Below are positions 8,374-17,423 of a DNA stretch of 64,000 nt, in pieces (positions within the stretch are counted from its first letter, which is position 1; the number at the start of each line of letters is the position of its first letter). The position numbers were made by a program, and so were the translations under genes. Under the pieces are notes generated by a model. That model did no database searches and was not told the DNA's origin. It saw only the letters and a list, made by a program, of their open reading frames with translations. Origin of the DNA: Palsa-948 sp964481195. Lineage in GTDB: Bacteria; Bacteroidota; Bacteroidia; Palsa-948. Where the stretch lies: contig CAYZTB010000001.1 of NCBI GenBank assembly GCA_964481195.1, positions 62,001-126,000 on the forward strand. Direction: 5' to 3'.

Positions 8374-9258
8374 ATGGAAAATCAGCCAAATAAGAACGAA
8401 GAAATTGATTTGATCACCATTTTTAATGGTATTAGTAAGTTTATTTTTTCAGGTATTCAATTCTGCAAAGACTTATTACAAATTCTATTAACCAAATGGA
8501 TATTATTTTCATTTATTATTTTGCTAGGCTGTGGTGTAGGCTACAGTATTTATAGCATCTCTCCTCCTGTCTATATTTCTTCTGTTTCAATTTCATCAAA
8601 AATTCTTACCAATGATTATTGTGCTAGTATTATTGGAAAGCTTAGCGAAACAGTTGCAGATGGAACACCTGAATTAATAGCAAAAAAACTAAACATACCA
8701 ATTGAAGCTGCTGAAGCAATAAAAAAGATTGAGTTTAGTAACTATAGTAGTAAGCTAAGTAAAATATATGAAGATCGAGATACTATTGTACTTGGTATTC
8801 CATTTAAAATATTTGTGCACGCCTATAACAACACCGTTTTTGATACCTTGGAACTTGCCATTGTTAATTATTTAGAAAATAATAAATACGCATTAGATAG
8901 AAAAAAAATAAATAAAGAGAATATTCTTTTGATGAGAGAAAAGCTAAAATCAGAAATGCAGCAACTTGATACTCTTAAAAAAAATATTTCCTCAAATATA
9001 CTACCCCGCGGAACTGGATCTGGATTTGTATTTGGCCAACCAATTGATCCTATAAATATTTACAAAGCAAGTATGGAGTTTTATCGCACTGACTTAAACT
9101 TAAGAGAAGATCTAGAACTAATTGATTCAATTCAAGTTATTGAGAGTTTTTCTCCTAGAAACAAACCAGATAGTCCAAAGCTTTTAAAGATGCTCGTATT
9201 TTTTAGCTCTTTATTTTTTATGACTACTCTTTTTATTGTATTCAGAATAAAAAAATAA
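8374..9258 (+). CDS. Wzz-like polysaccharide chain-length determinant
   Basis: A 294-residue inner-membrane protein with the topology of polysaccharide co-polymerases: a membrane helix at about 42-62 (WILFSFIILLGCGVG), a long extracytoplasmic part with a coiled-coil-prone lysine/glutamate-rich stretch near 175-207, and a C-terminal membrane helix near 271-291 ending in basic residues. The segment FSPRNKPDSPKLLK just before the last helix is the proline-rich motif common to Wzz proteins. Such proteins control sugar-chain length with a Wzy polymerase, which is not seen here. It diverges from pseB and faces asnB, supporting a role in surface polysaccharide. Sequence identity to classical Wzz looks low, so the call rests on topology and the proline motif. 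Confidence 0.65.
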   Translation: MENQPNKNEEIDLITIFNGISKFIFSGIQFCKDLLQILLTKWILFSFIILLGCGVGYSIYSISPPVYISSVSISSKILTNDYCASIIGKLSETVADGTPELIAKKLNIPIEAAEAIKKIEFSNYSSKLSKIYEDRDTIVLGIPFKIFVHAYNNTVFDTLELAIVNYLENNKYALDRKKINKENILLMREKLKSEMQQLDTLKKNISSNILPRGTGSGFVFGQPIDPINIYKASMEFYRTDLNLREDLELIDSIQVIESFSPRNKPDSPKLLKMLVFFSSLFFMTTLFIVFRIKK

Positions 9259-9274
9259 ATAAATATTCTTTTAC

Positions 9275-11131
9275 TTATTTATTATTCCAAGCTTTCAATA
9301 CAAACAACATCCAGATTAAATTCCCATAATCTTCTTTACTGGATTTATTATCGTCAATAATTTTCTTAAGTACATTTTGATTTAATCCAAAATCGGCACT
9401 ACATAGTGACTGAAGCTGAGGCTCAAATTCTTTTCCTTTAAACCATTCACGAAGTGGGATACTAAACCCTTTTTTAGGAGCACGCAGTAAAGCAGGCGGA
9501 AGTATTTTCCCTATGGTATTTCTCAATACACTTTTACGTTCGTAGCCTTGCATCTTTACATCTCTGTGAACATGCGTCATATATTCCACCAATCGGTAAT
9601 CAAGAAAAGGCACACGAGTTTCTAGAGATGAGGCCATGCTCATTCTATCAACTTTTGCTAAAAAATCATCTGGTAACAAAACTTTAAATTGGAAAAACAT
9701 TAATTTATAAAACGAATCTTTTACTTTGTATTTTGAAAAGAAATCACCTATAAAATCAGACAATTTAACTTGCTTTCCACAATCAGCAATTAACAAATTA
9801 AGCAACTCAGGCTTGCACCATGATTTAGCTATAAGTCTTTTTTCAAATGTTTCGTTGGAAAAAGATAAAGCCTTGCCAATTTGCTTGAGTTTATATTTAT
9901 TATCGCCCGGGAATATAGATGCTGTTGCATTTACAACACCAGGGAAAATATTTCTTAAAAACCTAGGCATACGTTGATATTGCTCAGCAAATTTTTCAAC
10001 TCTGTTGGAATTATAACCCGAAAGCACTTCATCTCCTCCATCTCCTGTAAGAACCATTTTTACTTTTTGAGATGCTATTTGCGATACTTTTCCGGTTGGC
10101 AAAGCAGAAGAATCTCCAAAAGGTTCGTCAAAATGATGCAATACTTTTATGAGCGATTCTTCAAAATTATCCTGCTCAACCATGTATTCTTGATGATCTG
10201 TATTAAATTTTTGCGCTACTAATGCTGCAAGTTCCCGCTCGTCAAACATTTTTTCTTTGGACCCAATCGTAAATGTTTTAACCTTTTCTTTACTTATGCC
10301 GCTCATCAGCGCAACAATTGCTGCAGAATCTAACCCTCCACTTAAAAAGGCTCCATAAGGCACATCACTGCGCATCCTAATTCTGACGGAATCTTTTAAA
10401 AGATTTTCGAAATTTTCATACACCTTCTGCTTATCGGAGTTCATATTATTTTCATCTATCTCTGGCAAATCCCAGTACTTTATTTCATTTACCGAATTTG
10501 GTTTAACAATTAAATAATGACCTGCTTGTAGTTTGAAGATATTTTTATAAAAAGTATAAGGCGCAGGGATGTATCCTAGACTTAAATACAATTCAGTAAA
10601 TTCATTTGCGGGATTTTTAGGGCATCCATAGGCAGTAATGCTTTTTATTTCAGAACCGAATACAAACGTGTTTTCGTAGGTAGTATAAAACAATGGCTTT
10701 TCACCCATACGATCGCGAGAAATAAATAACTGATTTTCCTTTTCATCCCATAATGCGAAAGCCCACATGCCATTAAATTTGTTTTGGCAATCTACCCCCC
10801 ATGTTTCATAAGCACGAATAATAACTTCTGTATCGGAATTAGTACGAAACTTGCAACCTAACTTTTGTAATTCTTCTTTGAGTTCTACGTAATTATAAAT
10901 CTCACCATTAAAAATAATTGCAATAGTCTTTTCTTCATTGAACATGGGCTGATCTCCTGTAGAAAGATCAATGATTGATAATCTTCGATGTCCTAGCCCA
11001 ATATTATTTTTTATGTAAAAACCTTCCCCGTCTGGCCCTCGATGAGACAACGTTGTTGTCATTTTTTTCAAAATAGACTCATCTACATCCCTCAATGAAT
11101 CAAAATGAAATATTCCTGAAATTCCGCACAT
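9275..11131 (-). CDS. asnB: Asparagine synthase (glutamine-hydrolysing) family protein
   Basis: A 618-residue protein with an N-terminal class II glutaminase domain beginning MCGISGIF (catalytic Cys2 after Met removal) and RGPDGEGF near 31, then an ATP-pyrophosphatase synthetase domain with the PPi loop SGGLDS at 264-269 and LTGDGGDEVLSGY further on. It transfers ammonia from glutamine to an activated carboxylate. AsnB-like proteins in polysaccharide loci (for example WbpS types) can amidate sugar uronic acids rather than aspartate, and the location next to a nonulosonate operon and a Wzz-like gene leaves that open. The length fits the roughly 610-640-residue group. Its upstream region carries a well-formed promoter. 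Confidence 0.88.
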   Translation of the reverse strand: MCGISGIFHFDSLRDVDESILKKMTTTLSHRGPDGEGFYIKNNIGLGHRRLSIIDLSTGDQPMFNEEKTIAIIFNGEIYNYVELKEELQKLGCKFRTNSDTEVIIRAYETWGVDCQNKFNGMWAFALWDEKENQLFISRDRMGEKPLFYTTYENTFVFGSEIKSITAYGCPKNPANEFTELYLSLGYIPAPYTFYKNIFKLQAGHYLIVKPNSVNEIKYWDLPEIDENNMNSDKQKVYENFENLLKDSVRIRMRSDVPYGAFLSGGLDSAAIVALMSGISKEKVKTFTIGSKEKMFDERELAALVAQKFNTDHQEYMVEQDNFEESLIKVLHHFDEPFGDSSALPTGKVSQIASQKVKMVLTGDGGDEVLSGYNSNRVEKFAEQYQRMPRFLRNIFPGVVNATASIFPGDNKYKLKQIGKALSFSNETFEKRLIAKSWCKPELLNLLIADCGKQVKLSDFIGDFFSKYKVKDSFYKLMFFQFKVLLPDDFLAKVDRMSMASSLETRVPFLDYRLVEYMTHVHRDVKMQGYERKSVLRNTIGKILPPALLRAPKKGFSIPLREWFKGKEFEPQLQSLCSADFGLNQNVLKKIIDDNKSSKEDYGNLIWMLFVLKAWNNK

Positions 11132-11139
11132 ATATGCAC

Positions 11140-11171
11140 CAAAGATACGTCTAACTTAATAACTCGTTCAA
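11140..11171 (-). promoter_or_regulatory. Promoter of asnB-like gene
   Basis: Minus strand: TTG at 11171-11169, a 21-base spacer, then TATCTTTG at 11147-11140, eight bases before the ATG. Both Bacteroidota sigma-factor elements are present with good spacing, and the leader would be almost absent. Confidence 0.6.
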
Positions 11172-11325
11172 AAAAGGCTAAAAATGAATAAAATAGATAC
11201 ATTTTATAGCAACTATTCCTAAATCTATTCGTAAACGCTAGCATTGGCGAATCAATTACATGAAAACTAACATCTTGTTGCTAATAATATGTGTTTTATA
11301 GATTACTATTAAGGGTACATAGACT

Positions 11326-11333
11326 TATATTTG
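11326..11333 (+). promoter_or_regulatory. -7 promoter box of the 1295-residue PKD protein gene
   Basis: TATATTTG matches TAnnTTTG exactly and lies 20 bases before the proposed TTG start. No convincing -33 TTG was found at 17-23 bases upstream. Confidence 0.45.
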
Positions 11334-11353
11334 TTACTTATATTAAATAAGCG

Positions 11354-14300
11354 TTGAACTTACTTACAAAAAATATTTTTAAAACATCAATTACATTAAT
11401 TGCATGCTTGTTTTCTTTGCAGGCAATAAGTCAGGTCAATGCTGCTTTTGTTGCCAACCCGTTAAAAGGGTGCTCCCCTTTACAAGTAACTTTTACAGAT
11501 CAATCTACCGGGAATCCTACATCATGGAATTGGAATTTTGGCAATGGTAATTCTGGTACGGGGACTACGGCTAGTGCTATCTATACAATTCCAGGTGTAT
11601 ACACAGTAACACTAAGCGTTACCAACGGAGTGACTTCTGATGTTGAAATCAAAACAAACTACATTGTCGTTTACAATAAACCTATTGCAGGATTTACACT
11701 TAGTACGGATACCACCTGTGTGGGTCAGCCAGTAACATTAACCGATGCATCAACAATATCTGCTGGGGGTTCCCCTATTGGAACTTGGGCTTGGAACTTT
11801 GGTGATGGGTTTTCAACATCCACAACATCTCCAACAACTTCTCACACATATCTTACTCCAGGTAATTATCCTATCAGTGTAATAGTTACTGATCCTGATG
11901 GATGCTCCGGGAATGTGGTGAAAAATATTGTTGTTTTACCTAAACCCACTGTATCATTTTCAGCAACACCAACCACTTCATGTACGGCTCCATTAACAGT
12001 TACTTTTGCAAACAACTCTACATCAATAGGAGCTACAACGTATTTATGGAAGTTTGGGGATGGCAGCACTTCTACGATAAAAAACCCCACTCATACCTAC
12101 ACTACTACAGGATCTTTTAGTATAGTACTCATATTAAATCAAAATGGCTGTGTTGATTCTATTGTCGCTCCGAATAAAATAATTATTCAAAAAATTGTTG
12201 CTAGTTATTCAGCAACACCTACTACAATTTGTACTGGCGAAACTGTGGCATTTACAAATACATCAATACCAACACCAGCGTCTGTAAGCTGGAATTTCGG
12301 AGACGGTGGTGTATCTTCAGTAATAAGTCCTACACATACTTATACTACTGCTGGCACATACACGGTATCATTAATTGCTACTGATGCAAGTGGTTGTAAA
12401 GACACTATTTCAAATAATATTACTGTAAACCAAACACCAAAAGCAAATTTTATTGCCGACACTACCATTGCTTGCTCTGTACCTTTCACTGTGAATTTTA
12501 CTAATACATCAATTGGAGGGACAAATTATACTTGGAATTTTGGGGATGGCAGCCCCACATCTTCTTTACTAAGTCCCGCCCATACTTATACTGCATTTGG
12601 CACATATAGCGTGTCGTTAATAGCAATTAATTCTTCGGGTCCTTGTCAGGATACAATTGTAAAAAACTCATTCATTATTATTTCTCCTCCTGTTGCAGGC
12701 TTTACCACTTTTCCGGATAGTGGATGTGCTCCATTAACTGTAAACTTTTTAAACAACAGTATTAGTCCAGCTAATCCTATTGCAAATTATTTTTGGAATT
12801 TTGGAGATGGAACTACTGCAAACAGCGCTCCCCCGCTTTCACATACTTATACTACAACAGGTATTTATTCAGTTTCTTTAATTGTACAAACTTTAGCAGG
12901 TTGCATAGACACTTTCACTTGTACAAATTGTATTAAAGTTGGCATAAAGCCAATAGCTAATTTTGGCATTTTACAAGACACGGTATGCTATGGGAAACCT
13001 GTTCAATTTAGCGATTCCTCCTTAAATGTTACCGGATGGCTTTGGGATTTTGGTGATGGGCAATTTTCTACTATTCAAAACCCAATGCACCTATATCCTG
13101 ATACAGGATTTTACCAAGTAATGTTAATTGCATTTAACAACGGATGTGCAGATACATCCCTAATTCAAAATGTTGTAATACTTCCCCCAAAAGCAATATT
13201 TACTTTTACGTTAAGTTGCACAAACTATTATACCGTACAGTTTTCTGACGCCTCTCACGGTGCAGACTCTATCGTTTGGAATTTTGGAGATGGTACAAAA
13301 GACACCCTAAAGACTTTAAATCCAATTCACACCTATCCTTCTCGCGGGCCCTATACCGTAACACTTATAGCATATAATTACGCAACAGGTTGCTCTGACT
13401 CAGCGACTGCAACTTTTACGATAGCGGAGCCTATAGCAAGTTATTCAATTATAGCATCCAAAGGCTGCTATCCATTTAGTGTAAATTTAGCTAGCACATC
13501 ACAAGATGCATCCTCCTATTTTTGGAATCTTGGCGATCCGTTGAGCTTAGCAGATACCTCTGTTGTTGATTCTGCTTTGTATACTTACAATAACCCTGGA
13601 GCCTATCCTGTAACATTAATAATTACTGATGTAAATGGATGTAAGGATACGCTAGTTGATACTCTTAAAACATTAGGACCACTACCCTATTTTTATGCGG
13701 ATACACTAACCGGATGCAGACCACTCATTGTAACATTTGTTGATACCTCTTACTCTGACTCAACTCTTACACAATGGATATGGAATTTTGGAGATGGAAG
13801 TCCCAACGACACAACAAGCAATGACTCTATTGCACATACTTATACTATTACTGGAAGTTTTGCCGTTACTATGACTGTGCGCGATACAAATGGGTGTATT
13901 AAAACAATTGTAAAAACCAACTACATAAAACCAACATTTCCGCTACCATCATTTATAGTTGATACGTTTGCATGTAAACTTGATGTACTTACATATAACG
14001 CATCTTCTACCAGTGTTATTGGAGGAACCTATATTTGGAATTATGGGGATGGAAGTTCAGATACTACTAGCAGCCCAATCATAACGCATTCATATATTAA
14101 CGATGGAATATATGTAGTAACACTAACTGTTGTTGACACAAATGGCTGCGACAGCATGGTAACCGATACCATTCGAATATTAAAGCCTACGGCAAATTTT
14201 GGTTGGAAAATTGACACGGTATATTGCGGAAATATGCAAGTGACATTCACCGATTCTTCATTGGGTTATGTAAATAACTGGCAATGGAATTTTGGTAATG

Positions 14301-15241
14301 GAGGCACCTCTACACTTCAAAATCCTACTGCGCTATATTCAACAGGCGGAGTGTATAGTGTTACACTAATTGTTACAAATGCCGGTGGATGCAAGGACAC
14401 ATTAAGACTAGATAGTATTATAACGGTACCCTTTGCAACCGGAGATTTTTCACTTGCTCCTGCTTCTGGATGTACTCCACTTACCGTATGTTTTAATGTG
14501 AGTGCATTAAACACTAATAATTATGTTTGGGATTTTGGGGATGGAACAGTGCTGAATTCTGTAGGTGGCGATACCTGTCATACATTTATTAACGCGGGCA
14601 CTTTTAATCCTATTCTATTGTTGCAATATACACTACCAAGTGGTGCTCCTTGTATCACGCAAGCAAATAATTTAACTGGCTCCGTAATTGCAAGCAACGT
14701 TATTAATGTTTCATTATCAGGGAATCCACCTTTATCTCCTTCTCCTTACGTTGTAACCATCCCTGAAGATAGCATCATCACTGTAACAGTAAATTATTCT
14801 GGAGGAGTATCTCCCTACACATTTAGCTGGACTCCCAATACAGGAATTAGCTGCGACACCTGTGCTACCATTCAAATTATTGGAACTGGCGATACCATCT
14901 ATTATGTATTTACAATTTATGACAAGTCAGGATGCATAGGAAAGGATTCCATCCTTATACTTTCTGAACCTTGTTCTGAAGAGGACCTAATTCCAAATGT
15001 ATTCACCCCCAATGCCGATGGCGTAAATGATTTATTTTATATTCCTGGAATTTGTCCAAACGAAAAGTTTTTGCTCCACATTTACGACCGATGGGGAACA
15101 CTATTATTTTCTACCTCTTTACGAAATAATGCTTGGGACGGAAGAACCAATGCCGGTGTAGATGCCAGCGCAGGTGTATATTATTTTACCGTTCATGTAA
15201 ATGAAAAGATTTACAAAGGGAACGTACACTTATTACGTTGA
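11354..15241 (+). CDS. Giant PKD-repeat surface protein with T9SS type B sorting domain (13 PKD-like repeats)
   Basis: A 1295-residue secreted protein. A TTG is proposed as start: an in-frame stop lies six bases upstream, and the residues from it form a signal peptide, MNLLTKNIFKTSITLIACLF, cut around Ala-Ile-Ser-Gln. I count 13 PKD-like domains by their WNFGDG-type cores (variants include WNFGNG, WKFGDG, WNLGDP and WNYGDG) over about residues 30-1110, then an Ig-like region and the gliding-motility C-terminal domain: NVFTPNADGVNDLF, IYDRWG and WDGR, ending in a lysine/arginine-containing strand. That C-terminus directs export through T9SS and surface attachment. Adhesion or matrix binding is the usual inference for such proteins. 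It is the only one of the four large PKD genes on the plus strand. Confidence 0.88.
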   Translation: MNLLTKNIFKTSITLIACLFSLQAISQVNAAFVANPLKGCSPLQVTFTDQSTGNPTSWNWNFGNGNSGTGTTASAIYTIPGVYTVTLSVTNGVTSDVEIKTNYIVVYNKPIAGFTLSTDTTCVGQPVTLTDASTISAGGSPIGTWAWNFGDGFSTSTTSPTTSHTYLTPGNYPISVIVTDPDGCSGNVVKNIVVLPKPTVSFSATPTTSCTAPLTVTFANNSTSIGATTYLWKFGDGSTSTIKNPTHTYTTTGSFSIVLILNQNGCVDSIVAPNKIIIQKIVASYSATPTTICTGETVAFTNTSIPTPASVSWNFGDGGVSSVISPTHTYTTAGTYTVSLIATDASGCKDTISNNITVNQTPKANFIADTTIACSVPFTVNFTNTSIGGTNYTWNFGDGSPTSSLLSPAHTYTAFGTYSVSLIAINSSGPCQDTIVKNSFIIISPPVAGFTTFPDSGCAPLTVNFLNNSISPANPIANYFWNFGDGTTANSAPPLSHTYTTTGIYSVSLIVQTLAGCIDTFTCTNCIKVGIKPIANFGILQDTVCYGKPVQFSDSSLNVTGWLWDFGDGQFSTIQNPMHLYPDTGFYQVMLIAFNNGCADTSLIQNVVILPPKAIFTFTLSCTNYYTVQFSDASHGADSIVWNFGDGTKDTLKTLNPIHTYPSRGPYTVTLIAYNYATGCSDSATATFTIAEPIASYSIIASKGCYPFSVNLASTSQDASSYFWNLGDPLSLADTSVVDSALYTYNNPGAYPVTLIITDVNGCKDTLVDTLKTLGPLPYFYADTLTGCRPLIVTFVDTSYSDSTLTQWIWNFGDGSPNDTTSNDSIAHTYTITGSFAVTMTVRDTNGCIKTIVKTNYIKPTFPLPSFIVDTFACKLDVLTYNASSTSVIGGTYIWNYGDGSSDTTSSPIITHSYINDGIYVVTLTVVDTNGCDSMVTDTIRILKPTANFGWKIDTVYCGNMQVTFTDSSLGYVNNWQWNFGNGGTSTLQNPTALYSTGGVYSVTLIVTNAGGCKDTLRLDSIITVPFATGDFSLAPASGCTPLTVCFNVSALNTNNYVWDFGDGTVLNSVGGDTCHTFINAGTFNPILLLQYTLPSGAPCITQANNLTGSVIASNVINVSLSGNPPLSPSPYVVTIPEDSIITVTVNYSGGVSPYTFSWTPNTGISCDTCATIQIIGTGDTIYYVFTIYDKSGCIGKDSILILSEPCSEEDLIPNVFTPNADGVNDLFYIPGICPNEKFLLHIYDRWGTLLFSTSLRNNAWDGRTNAGVDASAGVYYFTVHVNEKIYKGNVHLLR

Positions 15242-15268
15242 TAAGAAAATCCTATTGGACTTCTTATC
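15240..15268. terminator. Possible hairpin between convergent PKD genes
   Basis: GATAAGAA at 15240-15247 pairs perfectly with TTCTTATC at 15261-15268 around a 13-base loop. It spans the gap between two convergent genes and includes both stop regions. No strong T-run follows, so termination activity is doubtful. Confidence 0.3.
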
Positions 15269-17330
15269 TGATTAAACTCAAATTTCCTATGTAATTGTAT
15301 TCTGTATGAAAAATGTTAATCAACTTTACTTTCCACACATACACATCCTCCTGCGCTAAACGATTTGACCTTCCAGCTTCTACTTTTCCATCCCACATAC
15401 ACGGAAAAGTCTGTGGCAGGTCATTTATCTTACAATAAAATACTTGATTTCCCCAGCGATCAAAAATCGACATTTCATATTCAATGATTCCTACTCCCTT
15501 TCCAAAAAATAATTCATTTATATCATCACCGTTTGGCGAAAATGAATTGGGAATATAAAATGCAAAATCTCTAATTTCTACTTTATGTTGAATAGTATCA
15601 AAGCAACCGTTTGCAGACTCAATAATTAACGTTACCACAAATGCACCCGTATCAGAAAAGAAATGAGCTGGGTTTTGTAGGGTGGATGTGTCGCCATCTC
15701 CAAAATTCCAAAACCAACTGACAGGTGCTCCTGTAGACTGATCTGTAAAAAATATTTCATCTATAAGTTGCGCTGTTGGTGATGGTGAAAATGAAAAATC
15801 TGCATTAGGTAAAGAAAAGACAAGGATAGGAACCGTGGTTGTACCAACACAGCCATACGAAGAAGTAACCGTTAATGTAGCAGTATAACTTCCAGCCGAA
15901 GAATAAATATGAGTTGGGTTTACTAGTGATGAGGTATTTCCATCGCCAAAATCCCACAACCAATTAGTAATAGTTCCATTGGGAATAAAAGAAAGATTAA
16001 AAAAGTTAGTAGGTTCACCTTGACAAACAGTATCAGCTATACCCTTTGCAATGGGTGGAGAATAAATAGTAATGGTATCTGTAATAGTATCAATACATGT
16101 TCCTGTAGATGAGGCTATGAGCGTAACTACATAACTTCCTGGTGTTAAATACGTGTGTGTTGGGTGTTGAGTAGTGGATGTACCGCCATCGCCAAAATTC
16201 CAAAACCAATTTAATGTATTTGAAGATTGATCGGTAAAATTAGTTGCAGCATTTAAACAGGTATCCTTGGCTGTGAATGCAGCAACAGGTGGGAATAAAA
16301 CCACTGCCTGTTTGTTTGCTACATTTTGACAATTATTACTGGATGTGACAGTAAGCAATACATTAAAGTTTCCTACGGCAGTAAAAACATGTGTAGGGTT
16401 TTGTAAATTGGAAGTATTATTTAAGCCGGATGCAGGATCTCCAAAATTCCAGCTCCATGCGATTACATTTCCAGATGATACAGTGGATAGATCAGTAAAA
16501 GCGGTGGCGGATCCTATACAAACGGTTGTGGAGGAAAAACTAGTAACCGGAAGTGGATAAACCGTTACAGGTAAAAAGGTAGAATCTTTACACCCTTGCG
16601 CTGTTTCTGCAACAAGCGTAACCGTAAAAGTTCCAGAATTATTATATGTGTGAGTAGGATTTTGAAGTGCACTTGTGTTCCCATCTCCAAAATGCCAAGT
16701 CCACTGAGAAACAACTCCAATACTTGTATTATTAAAAATAGTAGGATTATTAAAACATGCAGCAGTTGCAGTAGAACTCACTTCAGGGGTTGGGTGAACA
16801 GTGACCGATATATCGTCTGATGCGGTGCAATTATTAACATCCGTTACAAGTAATGTATATGTGGTAGATGCAGTACCAGAAAATACCGGATTAGAAATAG
16901 CTGAATTACTTAAACCTGCCGAAGGGCTCCATGTATACGATCCTCCTCCCGAGCCAGATAAAGAAACAGAATTTCCAGAACATAAACTTATATCTGCACC
17001 AGCATTTGCTAATGGACCAGTTGTGAAATTTACTGTCAATACTGTATCTATAATACAACTACTTCCATCAGTAATAGTAATTGAATAATTTCCTGCTACT
17101 AGTCCAGTTGCAGTAGCCGTTGTTTGGCCAGTTGGCATCCATAAATAAGTGTAAATACCACTTCCTCCAGATGCTGCTACAGTAGCTGTACCGTCAGCCC
17201 TATTACAAAATTCATTGGTAGTACTAGCAACTAACGAACATTGCGAATTCGCCTCATTAATAAACCCAAATTGAATTAAAAATAAGAAAAAAAATAAAAT
17301 ATATGAATTATTGAAAATAGCTATTCTCAT
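15264..17330 (-). CDS. SprB-repeat/PKD surface protein with T9SS type B sorting domain
   Basis: A 688-residue secreted protein with a signal peptide (MRIAIFNNSYILFFFLFLIQ). A SprB-type repeat follows at about 30-105 (FCNRADGTATVAASGG, ATGLVAGNYSITITDGS), then an Ig-like repeat with NAGADISLCSG, and five PKD domains with cores WTWHFGDG, WSWNFGDP, WFWNFGDG, WLWDFGDG and WFWNFGDG. The C-terminal about 95 residues (NSFSPNGDDINELFFGKG, IFDRWGNQVFYC, CMWDGKVEAG) are a type B sorting domain, nearly the same as that of the large protein encoded just upstream. The shared CMWDGKVEAG and AQEDVYVWKV strings point to paralogy with the next gene. It has its own well-formed promoter, so it need not depend on the upstream gene. 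Confidence 0.88.
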   Translation of the reverse strand: MRIAIFNNSYILFFFLFLIQFGFINEANSQCSLVASTTNEFCNRADGTATVAASGGSGIYTYLWMPTGQTTATATGLVAGNYSITITDGSSCIIDTVLTVNFTTGPLANAGADISLCSGNSVSLSGSGGGSYTWSPSAGLSNSAISNPVFSGTASTTYTLLVTDVNNCTASDDISVTVHPTPEVSSTATAACFNNPTIFNNTSIGVVSQWTWHFGDGNTSALQNPTHTYNNSGTFTVTLVAETAQGCKDSTFLPVTVYPLPVTSFSSTTVCIGSATAFTDLSTVSSGNVIAWSWNFGDPASGLNNTSNLQNPTHVFTAVGNFNVLLTVTSSNNCQNVANKQAVVLFPPVAAFTAKDTCLNAATNFTDQSSNTLNWFWNFGDGGTSTTQHPTHTYLTPGSYVVTLIASSTGTCIDTITDTITIYSPPIAKGIADTVCQGEPTNFFNLSFIPNGTITNWLWDFGDGNTSSLVNPTHIYSSAGSYTATLTVTSSYGCVGTTTVPILVFSLPNADFSFSPSPTAQLIDEIFFTDQSTGAPVSWFWNFGDGDTSTLQNPAHFFSDTGAFVVTLIIESANGCFDTIQHKVEIRDFAFYIPNSFSPNGDDINELFFGKGVGIIEYEMSIFDRWGNQVFYCKINDLPQTFPCMWDGKVEAGRSNRLAQEDVYVWKVKLINIFHTEYNYIGNLSLIR

Positions 17331-17353
17331 TTTGAAAATTATACTGAAGAGGG

Positions 17354-17385
17354 CAAAGATAGTATAGAGAATCTACATCTACAAA
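17354..17385 (-). promoter_or_regulatory. Promoter of the 688-residue PKD protein gene
   Basis: Minus strand: TTTG at 17385-17382, a 20-base spacer, then TATCTTTG at 17361-17354, 23 bases before the ATG at 17330. This is one of the best matches to the Bacteroidota promoter consensus in the window. Confidence 0.6.
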
Positions 17386-17423
17386 CAACAGTATTAACCG
17401 TAGCTTGTTGATGGATTTTTGAG

